A stretch of DNA of 64,000 nucleotides from Bacteroidales bacterium (GCA_015060865.1 SUXS01000013.1:47312-111311), one strand, 5' to 3'. Shown: positions 57,113-64,000, counted from the stretch's first letter. Notes: generated by a model not told the origin, from the sequence alone. Translations and numbers: made by a program.

Positions 57113-57338
57113 AATAGTATGTATTTAATTCTGAATTATTATTCTTGTAGTTAGAAGGAGATGATTCTTTTGAGGAGTTAGAGTAGTTAGAGGGAGATAT
57201 CACTTCGCTTTCGCTTCGTTAGGAAGATAAAAGCCAAATGTCCTTTCGATGAGCATTACTATTGGCCTTTAACTCCTTTTATCTCCATTTTACTCCATTT
57301 ATCTACTAAAAAATACCTCCATTTACCTTCTTAAAACT

Positions 57339-58067
57339 TTAGCCCAAAGTAGACTTAATGTATTCAACCACGAAGTTGGGGTCCATCAAGCTCTGTACGA
57401 AGAAGAGGATGGGCACTGCGATGAAACCGAGCACGATGATAGTGGTGTACACGTTGCTGATGCACTCGAGACGCTTGATCCAGTTCTTACCGTTCCAGCC
57501 GATGGTGTGCAATGCACTCCAGAAACCGTGAGAGAGGTGGAACCAGATAGCTGCCAACCATACTACATAGAGCACTACGATGAGGGGCTGAGAGAAGTTG
57601 TAGGCAATGAGCGCCGCACCGTTGGTGGGAGCGATTACCAATCCTTCATACACGAGAGCCTCATGGCCACCGAGAATCTCAGTGAGCTGCATCTTTGACC
57701 AGAAGTGCACCAAGTGGAGCGCCAAGCCGAGGATCACGATGAAGCCCAGCAAAAGCATGTGCTTCGAAGCCCACTCAACCTTTGTCTTAGAGCGAACGGC
57801 ATAATCGTCATTGCCGCGTGCTCTACGATTCCGGATATCCAGAAAGAAGGCATACACAATGTGAATAACTACAAGAGCTGCCAAACCTACAGTAGCCACC
57901 AGGGCATACCAGTTTGCTCCCAAAAACTCACACACCATGTTGTACCCTTCGCCAGAGAAGAGCGCAACAGCGTTCATCGCCATGTGAAACGTCAGGAAGA
58001 GGATGAGACCCAATCCAGAGATACTCATCACCAACTTTCTTCCGATTGATGAATTAATTAACCACAT
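57339..58067 (-). CDS. frdC: Fumarate reductase/succinate dehydrogenase cytochrome b subunit
   Basis: A 242-residue di-haem membrane anchor with five hydrophobic helices that exchanges electrons with menaquinone. Histidines in membrane segments that could ligate haem are seen (FHMAMNAV, VVIHIVYAFF, LALHLVHFW, WFHLSHGFWSALHTIGW). The opening SSIGRKLVMSISGLGLILFLTFHMAMN is typical of the b558 family. It is first in the frdCAB operon, with a -7 box TAAATTTG at 58135-58128. Confidence 0.93.
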   Translation of the reverse strand: MWLINSSIGRKLVMSISGLGLILFLTFHMAMNAVALFSGEGYNMVCEFLGANWYALVATVGLAALVVIHIVYAFFLDIRNRRARGNDDYAVRSKTKVEWASKHMLLLGFIVILGLALHLVHFWSKMQLTEILGGHEALVYEGLVIAPTNGAALIAYNFSQPLIVVLYVVWLAAIWFHLSHGFWSALHTIGWNGKNWIKRLECISNVYTTIIVLGFIAVPILFFVQSLMDPNFVVEYIKSTLG

Positions 58068-58127
58068 AAATGTTTTGTTTTTAATGAATTAAATTATTAA
58101 TAATTGTTTATAGTTATCGATTCTTGG

Positions 58128-58135
58128 CAAATTTA
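58128..58135 (-). promoter_or_regulatory. -7 box for frdCAB
   Basis: TAAATTTG on the minus strand, about 60 bases upstream of the frdC ATG. Confidence 0.5.
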
Positions 58136-58237
58136 GTTAAAAAGATGCAATAAACAAGGCGAAAACACAAGTTTTTCCGCTTTTTCGCTCTAACGATGCT
58201 TTTGGGCACTATTATTCGGGCAAAACAGTCTCTGACT

Positions 58238-59038
58238 TCACCTCGCCCTCAGTTCCCAAAAGGCGACAGCAGCGGCAGCAGCTACGTTGAGTGAGTCCAC
58301 ACCATGCGCCATAGGGATACGCACCACATAGTCTGCAGCAGTGATGACTTCGTGAGCCAATCCGTCGCCTTCAGTGCCCATGATAATGGCCATCTTGGAA
58401 ACCTCTTTCAAGGGGGCGTAATCAATGGAGACCGAATTTTCTGTCAAGGCCATAGCGGCAGTGACGAAGCCTTCAGAATGCAACTGCCCCTCAATGTCGT
58501 CAATCCAGGTCCAAGGGACAAGGAATACTGAGCCCATTGACACACGCACAGCCCGGCGGTTGAGCGGGTCGCACGAGGTGCGTGTGAGCAATACGGCATC
58601 GATGCCCAATGCTGCTGCCGAGCGGAATATGGCACCGATGTTTGTCGTGTCGGTCACTCCATCAATGACTACCACGCGACGTGCATTCTTCACCACATCG
58701 GCCACACAGGGTGCTGTGGGACGGTGCATAGCGCAGAGTACTCCGCGTGTCAAGGTGTAGCCGGTGAGTGCAGCCAGCAGTTCGCGACTACCTGTGTAAA
58801 CGGGAATGTCGGGACAACGAGCAATGATGTCGGCCGCATCGCCTGCGATATGCCGCTCTTCACACAACAAAGCCAATGGCTCATAGCCTGCATCGAGGGC
58901 CACACGGATTACCTTGGGGCTCTCGGCAATGAAGATTCCCTGGCCGGGCTCCAGCTCACGGCGTAGCTGTGCTTCAGTGAGCGTACTGAAGACCTCTACA
59001 CCAGGATGTGTGAGTGATTCTATATGGACGATGGGCAT
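58238..59038 (-). CDS. TrmH/SpoU family RNA 2'-O-methyltransferase
   Basis: A 266-residue SPOUT enzyme that probably methylates a ribose 2'-OH in tRNA or rRNA. The three family motifs are visible: DGVTDTTNIGAIFRSA (motif 1, about 120-140), IIMGTEGDGL (motif 2, about 220-229) and IPMAHGVDSLNVAAAAAVA (motif 3, about 241-259), which form the trefoil-knot SAM site. An N-terminal substrate-binding extension (1-110) is present. It follows the hydrolase gene by 12 bases on the same strand. The exact target nucleotide cannot be told. Confidence 0.92.
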   Translation of the reverse strand: MPIVHIESLTHPGVEVFSTLTEAQLRRELEPGQGIFIAESPKVIRVALDAGYEPLALLCEERHIAGDAADIIARCPDIPVYTGSRELLAALTGYTLTRGVLCAMHRPTAPCVADVVKNARRVVVIDGVTDTTNIGAIFRSAAALGIDAVLLTRTSCDPLNRRAVRVSMGSVFLVPWTWIDDIEGQLHSEGFVTAAMALTENSVSIDYAPLKEVSKMAIIMGTEGDGLAHEVITAADYVVRIPMAHGVDSLNVAAAAAVAFWELRAR

Positions 59039-59050
59039 ATCTCTATTTAG

Positions 59051-59890
59051 TTAATCTTCTTTGAGGAACAGCGTAATCTGCTGCAACGACTCCTCAAACT
59101 CTTTCGGTTTGAATCCGTGGCCAGCTCCGGGGATGACGTGCAGGCGTGCATCCTTATATATCTTTACGGCACGCTCAGAGTCCTTCATCGACACGACGGG
59201 GTCTTTGTCACCCTGCACGATGAGCACTGGACGCTTATACTTACCAATGCGCTTGAACACATTGATATCGCGCACCTCGGTGAAGAAGCGGCGCCCCATA
59301 GGCACATTCCACAGGCGTGTGGTGTCGGGGATATCGCTCAGGTTGGGATAGCGGGCTGTCCAGTTGTCGGGGATGCACAGTGCAGGGAAGATGAGTATGG
59401 TGCGGCTGATATCCTTGGGCATACTTGCAGCCGTGAGTGCCGATACGAGTCCGCCTTGGCTCTCGCCGATGAGCACGATACGGCTGGCATCCACGTCGGG
59501 CTGCTGCTTGAAGTAGCGCACGATGGCTTCGAGGTCGCTCTGCTCATCGAGGATCGACATGTTCATCGTGTTGTTGTCGCTACGGCTGTTGACCGATCCG
59601 CAGGCAAAGTCGAAGGTGTATACCTGATAGCCCAGTCTGTTGAGTGTTTCGAAATAGTTGCGGCCAAAGTGGTGTGTACCATTGAACCCGTGGGCAATGA
59701 TAGCTACTGGCATCTTTCCCTGCACATACTGTGGACGGCTGATGAGCCCAAAGAGATGACGATCTCCATTGCGTATCCAAAGTGTATCTTCCTTTGCAAC
59801 GGATTTATTATCCGATGCGCTAAGGGGTTGCGCCAACAGTGACGTGCACAGCACCATGCCGAGGGCAAATAAGAGGCTTCGCGTTTTCAT
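59051..59890 (-). CDS. Exported alpha/beta hydrolase
   Basis: A 279-residue serine hydrolase with a signal peptide (MKTRSLLFALGMVLCTSLLAQ), choosing the ATG at 59890. The nucleophile elbow is GESQGG (about 142-147), the acid is in VQGDKDPV (about 230) and the His is in PGAGHGF (about 260). The oxyanion HGFNGTHH follows strand 3. Members of this group include acyl and feruloyl/acetyl esterases and peptidase-like enzymes; the substrate is not known. It is the promoter-proximal gene of a two-gene unit with the TrmH-type methyltransferase. Confidence 0.88.
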   Translation of the reverse strand: MKTRSLLFALGMVLCTSLLAQPLSASDNKSVAKEDTLWIRNGDRHLFGLISRPQYVQGKMPVAIIAHGFNGTHHFGRNYFETLNRLGYQVYTFDFACGSVNSRSDNNTMNMSILDEQSDLEAIVRYFKQQPDVDASRIVLIGESQGGLVSALTAASMPKDISRTILIFPALCIPDNWTARYPNLSDIPDTTRLWNVPMGRRFFTEVRDINVFKRIGKYKRPVLIVQGDKDPVVSMKDSERAVKIYKDARLHVIPGAGHGFKPKEFEESLQQITLFLKED

Positions 59891-60007
59891 AATAGGCAGC
59901 GTTTTGATATTTAGGCTGTAAATGTACAAAAATATTTCTACACTGCCACATCTCTACCCCACCCCATTTGCAATTTCGCGTTTTTATTGCTTAATTTGTA
60001 TCAATCG

Positions 60008-60038
60008 TTTGGTTTTCTATTGATTTTCTTTATATTTG
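60008..60038 (+). promoter_or_regulatory. Consensus promoter for the DUF3784 gene
   Basis: TTTG (60008-60011) and TATATTTG (60031-60038) are separated by exactly 19 bases, a full match to the Bacteroidetes consensus. The ATG follows 20 bases downstream. Confidence 0.85.
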
Positions 60039-60058
60039 CACCATAAATCCTTTACACA

Positions 60059-60409
60059 ATGAGAAACTTCCTTATCATACTGCTTTTCATCGTAGTTACC
60101 GCTCTTCTAAATACACTTATCGGAGGTGTAGCAGGTTATGCATTGGCAAGTCTATTCTTTGCAATCATTCTCTTCACAGGCAAAGGTGACATCTTGATAG
60201 CGGGCTACAACACCGCCAGCAAAGAAGAGAAGGAGAAATGCGACATCAAGCGCTTGCGTTTCCTTGTAGGTTCTATCTTTATCTTATCGGCGTTGCTAAT
60301 GGCATTACGGGACATGGACATTATGGGTCGTGGTCTGTTTGTCATTTCTTCCATAATACTAGTTATTGTAACCTTGATTTTGGCCAATACTTGGGCAATG
60401 AAGAAATAG
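60059..60409 (+). CDS. DUF3784-like small membrane protein
   Basis: A 116-residue protein with three to four hydrophobic segments (about 4-24, 27-42, 69-84, 92-112). The loop ILIAGYNTASKEEKEKCDIKRL between the second and third segments is the family signature (GYNTxSKEEKxxxD). Function is unknown. It has a consensus promoter and is followed after 19 bases by the ICMT-like gene, so both are probably transcribed together. Confidence 0.8.
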   Translation: MRNFLIILLFIVVTALLNTLIGGVAGYALASLFFAIILFTGKGDILIAGYNTASKEEKEKCDIKRLRFLVGSIFILSALLMALRDMDIMGRGLFVISSIILVIVTLILANTWAMKK

Positions 60410-60428
60410 ACCACTGCTCCGTCTTCCG

Positions 60429-61094
60429 ATGAAACTACTCTTACGAACTCTTACCGCCTTCCTTCTTGGTCTGGCCATTACAGCTGCCATGCTTTTCCTT
60501 CCTGCCGGCACAGGACACTATCCTGGTGCATGGCTTTTCATGGCACAGCTCTTCATCCCTATCCTCATTTTGGGAGTGGTGTTATTGATTAAGAATCCCG
60601 AGTTGCTGCGCAAGCGCTTGGAGATGAAGGAGCGTGAGAAAGAGCAGCGGAGCGTGGTGGCTCTGTCGGGACTGCTTCTCGTAGGTTCGTTCATTGTGGC
60701 AGGGCTCGACTTCCGGTTCGGTTGGAGCCACGTTTCATCCGTCGTCGTCATCATCGCCTCTATAGCATTGCTCGTAAGCTATGCGCTCTATGCCGAGGTG
60801 CTGCGCGAGAATGTGTACCTGTCGCGTGTGGTCGAGGTGCAGCAGGGGCAGCGCGTCATTGATACAGGATTGTACGGCATTGTGCGCCATCCCATGTATT
60901 CGGCAGTCAGTCTGCTCTATCTCTCCATTCCGCTCGTGCTCGGCTCGTGGTGGGCATTGCTGGTGATGTCGCCCTGCGTGCTTCTGCTGGCTGCACGCAT
61001 CAAGAACGAGGAGCAGGTGCTGTGCCAAGGCCTTCCCGGCTACATAGCGTACACCCTGCGTGTGCGCTATCGCATGATTCCTTTTGTTTGGTAG
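60429..61094 (+). CDS. Isoprenylcysteine carboxyl methyltransferase-like membrane protein
   Basis: A 221-residue inner-membrane protein with about five helices. The C-terminal half has the ICMT/PEMT signature TGLYGIVRHPMYSAVSLLYL, where RHPMY is the conserved SAM-binding motif, then the NEEQVLCQGLPGYIAY block. Bacterial members methylate small molecules or lipids; the substrate here is unknown. Shares a transcript with the DUF3784 gene. It converges on the SDR gene with 12 bases between their stops. Confidence 0.85.
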   Translation: MKLLLRTLTAFLLGLAITAAMLFLPAGTGHYPGAWLFMAQLFIPILILGVVLLIKNPELLRKRLEMKEREKEQRSVVALSGLLLVGSFIVAGLDFRFGWSHVSSVVVIIASIALLVSYALYAEVLRENVYLSRVVEVQQGQRVIDTGLYGIVRHPMYSAVSLLYLSIPLVLGSWWALLVMSPCVLLLAARIKNEEQVLCQGLPGYIAYTLRVRYRMIPFVW

Positions 61095-61106
61095 AATAAT
61101 ATTTTT

Positions 61107-61904
61107 CTACTGCTGCCATCGCGCGGTCTTCCGATGAAACCATACGGCAGTGCGGCGCCCTATGCAGTTGAGCAACGGTATCCATAGGCGGTTGTACCAG
61201 CCGGGGATGATGTATTCGCGCCCCTTGAAGAGCGCCTTCACCACCCTGCGGGCACAAGTCTCGGGGCGCATCAAGAAGCCCGTCTTTTTTGCCAAGCTAA
61301 ACACCTTGGGCGGCAAGCCCATCAGCTCCGTAGCCACACCGGCCGGTGCCGCCGTGGTCACCACTACGCCCCGCGAACGCATCTCGCGGCCAAAGGTGAT
61401 GGAGAAGTTGCGCACGAAAGCCTTGCTGCCACTATAGAGCGACCAGCCGGGCAGACGCATATATACGGAGTAGGACGAAAGGTTGAGTATGTAGCCATGC
61501 CCACGCGCTGCCATCTGCTCGCCAAAGAGACGGCACATCATCGCCACGGAGCGCACATTGAGACTGACGATACGCTCCACATCCTCTACAGGGAGCGCCA
61601 CGGCATCGCGAAAGAAATACATCCCCGCATTGTTTACCAGCACCTCCACGGTATAGCCCATCTCGGTGGTCCAACGCAGCAGTTCGGCCGGTGCCTCCGC
61701 TTGCGTGAGGTCGGCAACACGGAGTGCGATGCACTCCTCTCCCCTACCCGTCTCGCCGAGCAGTCTTCGGCGTGCCTCCTGCAAGCGCTCCTCAGAGCGG
61801 CTCACCAGTATCACCCGATACTCTCTACGCAGCAGTTCGCGAGCGATGGCAAGCCCTATGCCCGCACTGCCTCCTGTGACCAATGCCCAGTGTGATGTGT
61901 TCAT
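61107..61904 (-). CDS. Short-chain dehydrogenase/reductase
   Basis: A 265-residue NAD(P)H oxidoreductase of the classical SDR family. It has the cofactor motif TGGSAGIGLAIA (about 10-21), the Arg/Ser after strand 2 (VSRSEERL) suggesting NADP preference, the NNAG motif (about 93-96), the catalytic Ser in LNLSSYS and the YxxxK pair in YSGSKAF (about 155-161). Closest resemblance is to the DltE/YqjQ-like group that acts on lipids or short-chain carbonyls. The substrate is not known. A 22-bp-period palindrome array lies directly upstream of its start. Confidence 0.9.
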   Translation of the reverse strand: MNTSHWALVTGGSAGIGLAIARELLRREYRVILVSRSEERLQEARRRLLGETGRGEECIALRVADLTQAEAPAELLRWTTEMGYTVEVLVNNAGMYFFRDAVALPVEDVERIVSLNVRSVAMMCRLFGEQMAARGHGYILNLSSYSVYMRLPGWSLYSGSKAFVRNFSITFGREMRSRGVVVTTAAPAGVATELMGLPPKVFSLAKKTGFLMRPETCARRVVKALFKGREYIIPGWYNRLWIPLLNCIGRRTAVWFHRKTARWQQ

Positions 61905-61916
61905 ATCTTCTCTATT

Positions 61917-62038
61917 ACGATTCAGTTTGTACAGCTACAAACTACAATTTGTTCAGTTCCAAACTTCAGTTTTTAACCTTCAAAACTGTAGTTTTTGCTT
62001 GATAAAACTGCAGTTTTTATATAGAAAAACTAATCCAA
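61917..62038. repeat. Array of AAACTnnAGTTT palindromes on an exact 22-bp period (array B)
   Basis: Units start at 61917, 61939, 61961, 61983, 62005 and 62027, each step exactly 22 bases. The four central ones are AAACTACAATTT, AAACTTCAGTTT, AAACTGTAGTTT and AAACTGCAGTTT; the outer two keep only one half. Spacers are 10 bases and A/T-rich. The second spacer ends CAGTTCC and is shared with array A (1667-1672). It lies 13 bases upstream of the SDR start codon. Confidence 0.8.
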
Positions 62039-62046
62039 ACTACCTT

Positions 62047-62237
62047 TTGTCATTCTGACGACCTGAAGGGAGGAAGAATCTCGCGCAGTACTATGCGAGA
62101 TGCTTGACTTCAGCCCCTTCGGCTTTACATCCAAGGCTGACGCCTCGGCTTTACATCCAAGGCTGACGCCTCGGCTTTACATCCAAGGCTGACGCCTCGG
62201 GCGTCGACCTAAAGGTTCGTTTTACTCAGCATGACAA
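62047..62237. repeat. REP/MITE-like element with inverted ends and a 26-bp tandem triplication
   Basis: TTGTCATTCTGA (62047-62058) and its near-complement TCAGCATGACAA (62226-62237) bound the element. Inside are a hairpin CTCGC/GCGAG (about 62080-62099) and three head-to-tail 26-bp copies (62120-62145, 62146-62171, 62172-62197) of a unit containing ATCCAAGGCTGACGCCTC. This kind of intergenic element, with AAGAATCTCGCG inside, is widespread in Bacteroidales (knowledge, not shown here). Confidence 0.7.
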
Positions 62238-62258
62238 GTGCAATGAATAATTTTCAGA

Positions 62259-62702
62259 TTACCACTGATAGCCCTCCTCGTAGCTATCGAACACCACCTC
62301 TTGTTGAGCCCCACATTCGGCTACCACAGTGTGGATAATCTCCTGCTCGGCAGGTGCAATGGGGCGTTTTCCCTTGCGCATATCATAATAGACATTGCGT
62401 CCGAAGTGTGCAATCAGCCTTTTCGCCACCATTTCCGATACGTTCACTGGCAGTGTTCTTATCATCCGCACGAAACCGCGAGCATACTGCACCTTCTCGG
62501 CAGAGCGGTACACGGGGCACTCGCCCTCTGTCTGTGCCAGGTACGCAGGGCTTATGATGCTCCATCGCTGCACCTCAGAGGGCATCATCTTCACTGCCAC
62601 ATGGCGCAAGCAAGTAGCAGCCTTCGGGCAATCGCCCTTGATACAGAGGGTATAGTTATTGGGGACCTCTCCGTTTGTCTTTGTCGCTGTCTGTTGTGTC
62701 AT
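62259..62702 (-). CDS. DUF6078 family protein
   Basis: A 147-residue cytoplasmic protein of unknown function. The N-terminal region has a Cys cluster, LCIKGDCPKAATCLRH (about 19-34) and GECPVYRS (about 60-67), that could bind a metal. The C-terminal half is helical and basic (MVAKRLIAHFGRNVYYDMRKGKRPI). Similar proteins recur in gut Bacteroidales genomes as lone genes. A promoter with TATATTTG (62744-62737) and TTTG (62768-62765) at a 20-base spacing lies upstream. Confidence 0.75.
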   Translation of the reverse strand: MTQQTATKTNGEVPNNYTLCIKGDCPKAATCLRHVAVKMMPSEVQRWSIISPAYLAQTEGECPVYRSAEKVQYARGFVRMIRTLPVNVSEMVAKRLIAHFGRNVYYDMRKGKRPIAPAEQEIIHTVVAECGAQQEVVFDSYEEGYQW

Positions 62703-62736
62703 AAGTTCATTTGATTTAAGTGGTTCTTTGATAGTA

Positions 62737-62768
62737 CAAATATACCACTTTAATGGCAGAATAGCAAA
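62737..62768 (-). promoter_or_regulatory. Promoter for the DUF6078 gene
   Basis: TTTG (62768-62765) then TATATTTG (62744-62737) with a 20-base spacer, one base from the ideal. It is back to back with the promoter of the structured RNA. Confidence 0.65.
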
Positions 62769-62783
62769 TAATCTAATGTTGGT

Positions 62784-62814
62784 GTTGGCATATAAAAAAG
62801 TTTTACTACCTTTG
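62784..62814 (+). promoter_or_regulatory. Promoter for the structured RNA candidate
   Basis: GTTG (62784-62787) and TACCTTTG (62807-62814) are separated by 19 bases, one mismatch from consensus. Confidence 0.6.
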
Positions 62815-62820
62815 CCATTG

Positions 62821-63096
62821 CCTTTCCGTAGGACTGTAGCGCGGTCTGCAAGGTGAGGTACTTTTTAGTAAAAAGGTGTTATTGAAATTATCTTCCAAAG
62901 TCAAATCTCGCAAATTTGAACATGCTGTGAAGATGATAGCAGTAGCACCACATCTGTTGGTTATATCAACCATTTCGCATGGAGTGGGTTGTTGATATTG
63001 TCAATTGGGTGTGGGCTATTGTTTATCCACAGCAACGGCAATGCGAGAGCCTGACTTTGGGATAAACAATAAGTTCCTGCACCTATTTTTATTTAT
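62821..63096 (+). ncRNA. Putative long rod-shaped non-coding RNA (6S-like candidate)
   Basis: The 478-base gap has no credible protein frame but is highly self-complementary in nested order: 62852-62863 with 63071-63083; TTATTG 62879-62884 with 63067-63072; CCAAAGTCA 62895-62903 with 63052-63060; TCTCGCA 62906-62912 with 63042-63048; GCTGTG 62924-62929 with 63028-63033; ATAGC 62936-62940 with 63015-63019; ATATCAAC 62963-62970 with 62991-62998. A promoter lies upstream and the closing stem is followed by TATTTTTATTT, a terminator-like end. A rod of about 240 bases with internal loops recalls 6S RNA, but I cannot confirm the family. The features of tmRNA, RNase P RNA and SRP RNA are absent. Confidence 0.55.
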
Positions 63097-63180
63097 GCCA
63101 AACGAAGGGAACAGGGAGGCGACATACTGCAGAATATAAACATATTGTAATTATATTATTAATTTAAAATCAAATCTATT

Positions 63181-63387
63181 ATGAAAGCTCCTAGTAAATG
63201 CCCTATGTGTGGCGAAGTCTTGAAATGGAAACAAGTAGATAGTGCAAAAAAAGGTTTTAGCGTAGGAAAAGCCGCTGTCGGCGGTCTTTTACTTGGACCT
63301 GTAGGATTATTGGGAGGCGCACTTGGGAAAAAGAAAGTTTATTATTGTTGTGGAAAATGTGGTTTTGAACACGAATACAACGGATAA
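63181..63387 (+). CDS. Small zinc-ribbon protein with a glycine-rich hydrophobic hairpin
   Basis: A 68-residue protein. CPMC (about 7-10) and CGKC (about 57-60) frame a Gly-rich hydrophobic stretch (VGKAAVGGLLLGPVGLLGGA, about 28-47), giving a zinc ribbon interrupted by a membrane-inserting hairpin. An extra Cys (56) precedes the second pair. It ends with a good terminator. Similar small proteins are scattered among gut bacteria; function is unknown. It is 85 bases downstream of the RNA candidate, and no clear promoter box of its own is seen. Confidence 0.75.
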   Translation: MKAPSKCPMCGEVLKWKQVDSAKKGFSVGKAAVGGLLLGPVGLLGGALGKKKVYYCCGKCGFEHEYNG

Positions 63388-63414
63388 GCACTCCTTCACT
63401 ATTCTATAAATAAG

Positions 63415-63446
63415 GCCAGCCTACCGAGAGGTAAGTTGGCTTTTTT
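63415..63446 (+). terminator. Terminator after the zinc-ribbon gene
   Basis: GCCA and TACC pair with GGTA and TGGC around GAGA, followed by TTTTTT. Confidence 0.75.
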
Positions 63447-63632
63447 AGTTCTAAAAACAAAATTTATGAGTGCTGCTCATTTACTTCTAGTGATTTGGGA
63501 GAATCCCAATAAATCTGGCATATTCGTCTTTATAGACGGTTGAACATTTGTTCGTTTAATCAACTACTTTACTTCATTTTCCATATCTCTATATATTTAA
63601 TTACTAATATACAATTATACTCATCCCACGTC

Positions 63633-63763
63633 ACGGCGGATACTATCCGCCGTTTATTCAGAGTATCAGGGTCTATGACCCGAGAAAAGCATCCTGCTTG
63701 CAGGAGAAGTCCATAAGGTTTGCGAAGAATAGACGGAGGCGTACTTCGCAGGCCTTATGGACT
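63633..63763. repeat. Island of consecutive hairpins
   Basis: Four hairpins follow one another: ACGGCGGAT-act-ATCCGCCGT (63633-63653), GGGTC-tat-GACCC (63669-63681), TCCTGC-tt-GCAGGA region (63692-63705) and a long one pairing AGTCCATAAGG plus TGCGAAG (63708-63727) with CTTCGCA plus CCTTATGGACT (63744-63763), 18 bp broken only by a tt/gg mismatch. No frame of note crosses it. Apart from these and the IS end, the 63447-63919 gap holds nothing recognisable. Confidence 0.6.
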
Positions 63764-63878
63764 TTTCGTTGCTTGCCCAACCCTCTTATTCGCGAAGGGA
63801 TATAGGGATACACCTAATCATAGAGAATAATCATTCTATCGTAATCTTCCTCTACGACCGACACCCCACAACCTGAAG

Positions 63879-64000
63879 TGACCCCAAGAGTTTGGACAAA
63901 AAACTTTAGGGGTTTCTTTATGAACAAAAAACACGATTATGCAGCATTGCTCAAGTATATGAGAATGCTCGAAGAAGGTTATTCCTTTATTCACATTTCT
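63879..64000 (+). mobile_element. Left end of an IS3-type insertion sequence (continues past window)
   Basis: The terminus TGACCCCAAGAGTTTGGACA begins at 63879, the TG-start and GGACA pattern of IS3-family ends. Forty bases inside, an ATG at 63920 opens a frame with HTH-like residues that runs off the edge. The right end and the second frame are outside the window. Confidence 0.65.
63920..64000 (+). CDS. IS3-family transposase OrfA-like protein, N-terminal fragment
   Basis: Twenty-seven codons, starting MNKKHDYAALLKYMRMLEEG, are open to the window edge. The start resembles the helix-turn-helix OrfA proteins of Bacteroidales IS3 elements, which bind the transposon ends. It lies 41 bases inside the probable left terminus. 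The family call rests on this short stretch plus the terminus. Confidence 0.55.
   Translation, partial: MNKKHDYAALLKYMRMLEEGYSFIHIS

Noticed and set aside
61917..62038. CRISPR-like regular repeats
   Set aside because: Units are 12 bases, degenerate and palindromic, with 10-base spacers. No cas genes are in the window.
62120..62197. Short CRISPR array
   Set aside because: The three 26-bp copies are directly adjacent with no spacers; this is a tandem repeat inside a REP-like element.
62821..63096. tmRNA, RNase P RNA or SRP RNA
   Set aside because: No tRNA-like ends with a peptide tag, no conserved RNase P core and no SRP domain IV motif (GGAAG...AGCA) are visible.

Overview
The window is chromosomal DNA from a member of the Bacteroidales, most likely Bacteroidaceae or Prevotellaceae. 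The evidence is family content (OmpH/Skp-BamA-UppS-PorG-like cluster, DUF6242, DUF4294, DUF6078, fumarate reductase CAB, a GH2 enzyme with a C-terminal discoidin domain, secreted proteins with a short C-terminal sorting-like tail) and the Bacteroidetes promoter signature TAnnTTTG, often with TTTG 19 bases upstream, in front of many genes. Shine-Dalgarno sequences are mostly absent, as usual for this phylum. The species cannot be fixed from the sequence alone.

Layout. 1-1.3 kb: end of a surface-glycan glycosyltransferase cluster (truncated protein plus a GT10 fucosyltransferase). 1.3-2 kb: a 565-bp element with 29-bp perfect terminal inverted repeats and an internal array of degenerate palindromes on a 22-bp period. 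2-9.2 kb: secreted GH2 beta-galactosidase-like enzyme and an 880-aa secreted multidomain protein. 9.6-20.2 kb, minus strand: manC, then the envelope cluster read ribD > DUF6242 lipoprotein > PorG-like > uppS > bamA > three ompH/skp paralogues > murI. 20.4-25.6 kb, plus strand: a 1238-aa BNR_4/LamG secreted protein, a DUF4294 protein and a radical SAM protein. 25.7-30.4 kb: Xaa-Pro aminopeptidase, two GT4 glycosyltransferases, tRNA-Leu(UAA) and a lipoprotein with a Cys4, Rieske-like C-terminus. 30.6-37.1 kb: a 2150-aa secreted protein.

37.3-45 kb is housekeeping: rpoN, a P-loop nucleoside kinase, a LolC/E-type permease, rbfA, an O-methyltransferase, aroQ, an SLC13 transporter and tRNA-Arg(CCU). 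45.2-49.4 kb is a rhamnose operon, rhaB > rhaA > MFS transporter. 49.7-54.1 kb carries a PBP4-type DD-peptidase and an M16 lipoprotein peptidase. 54.4-58.1 kb is frdCAB. 58.2-62.7 kb holds a TrmH-type RNA methyltransferase, an alpha/beta hydrolase, a DUF3784 protein, an ICMT-like protein, an SDR oxidoreductase and a DUF6078 protein. 62.7-64 kb has a strongly self-complementary non-coding RNA candidate with its own promoter, a 68-aa zinc-ribbon membrane protein, an island of hairpins and the left end of an IS3-type element.

Themes. Much of the window builds the envelope: peptidoglycan precursors (murI), undecaprenyl phosphate (uppS), outer-membrane protein assembly (bamA, ompH), lipoprotein export (LolC/E type), GDP-mannose (manC) and glycosyltransferases. 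A second theme is glycan use: GH2 enzyme, BNR_4 protein, rhamnose catabolism. The three large secreted proteins share a recurring module (residues like NxxFExxxGW, LPxGxY and DNxxLxYL) and similar C-terminal tails. I see no CRISPR array, rRNA, SusC/SusD pair or prophage.
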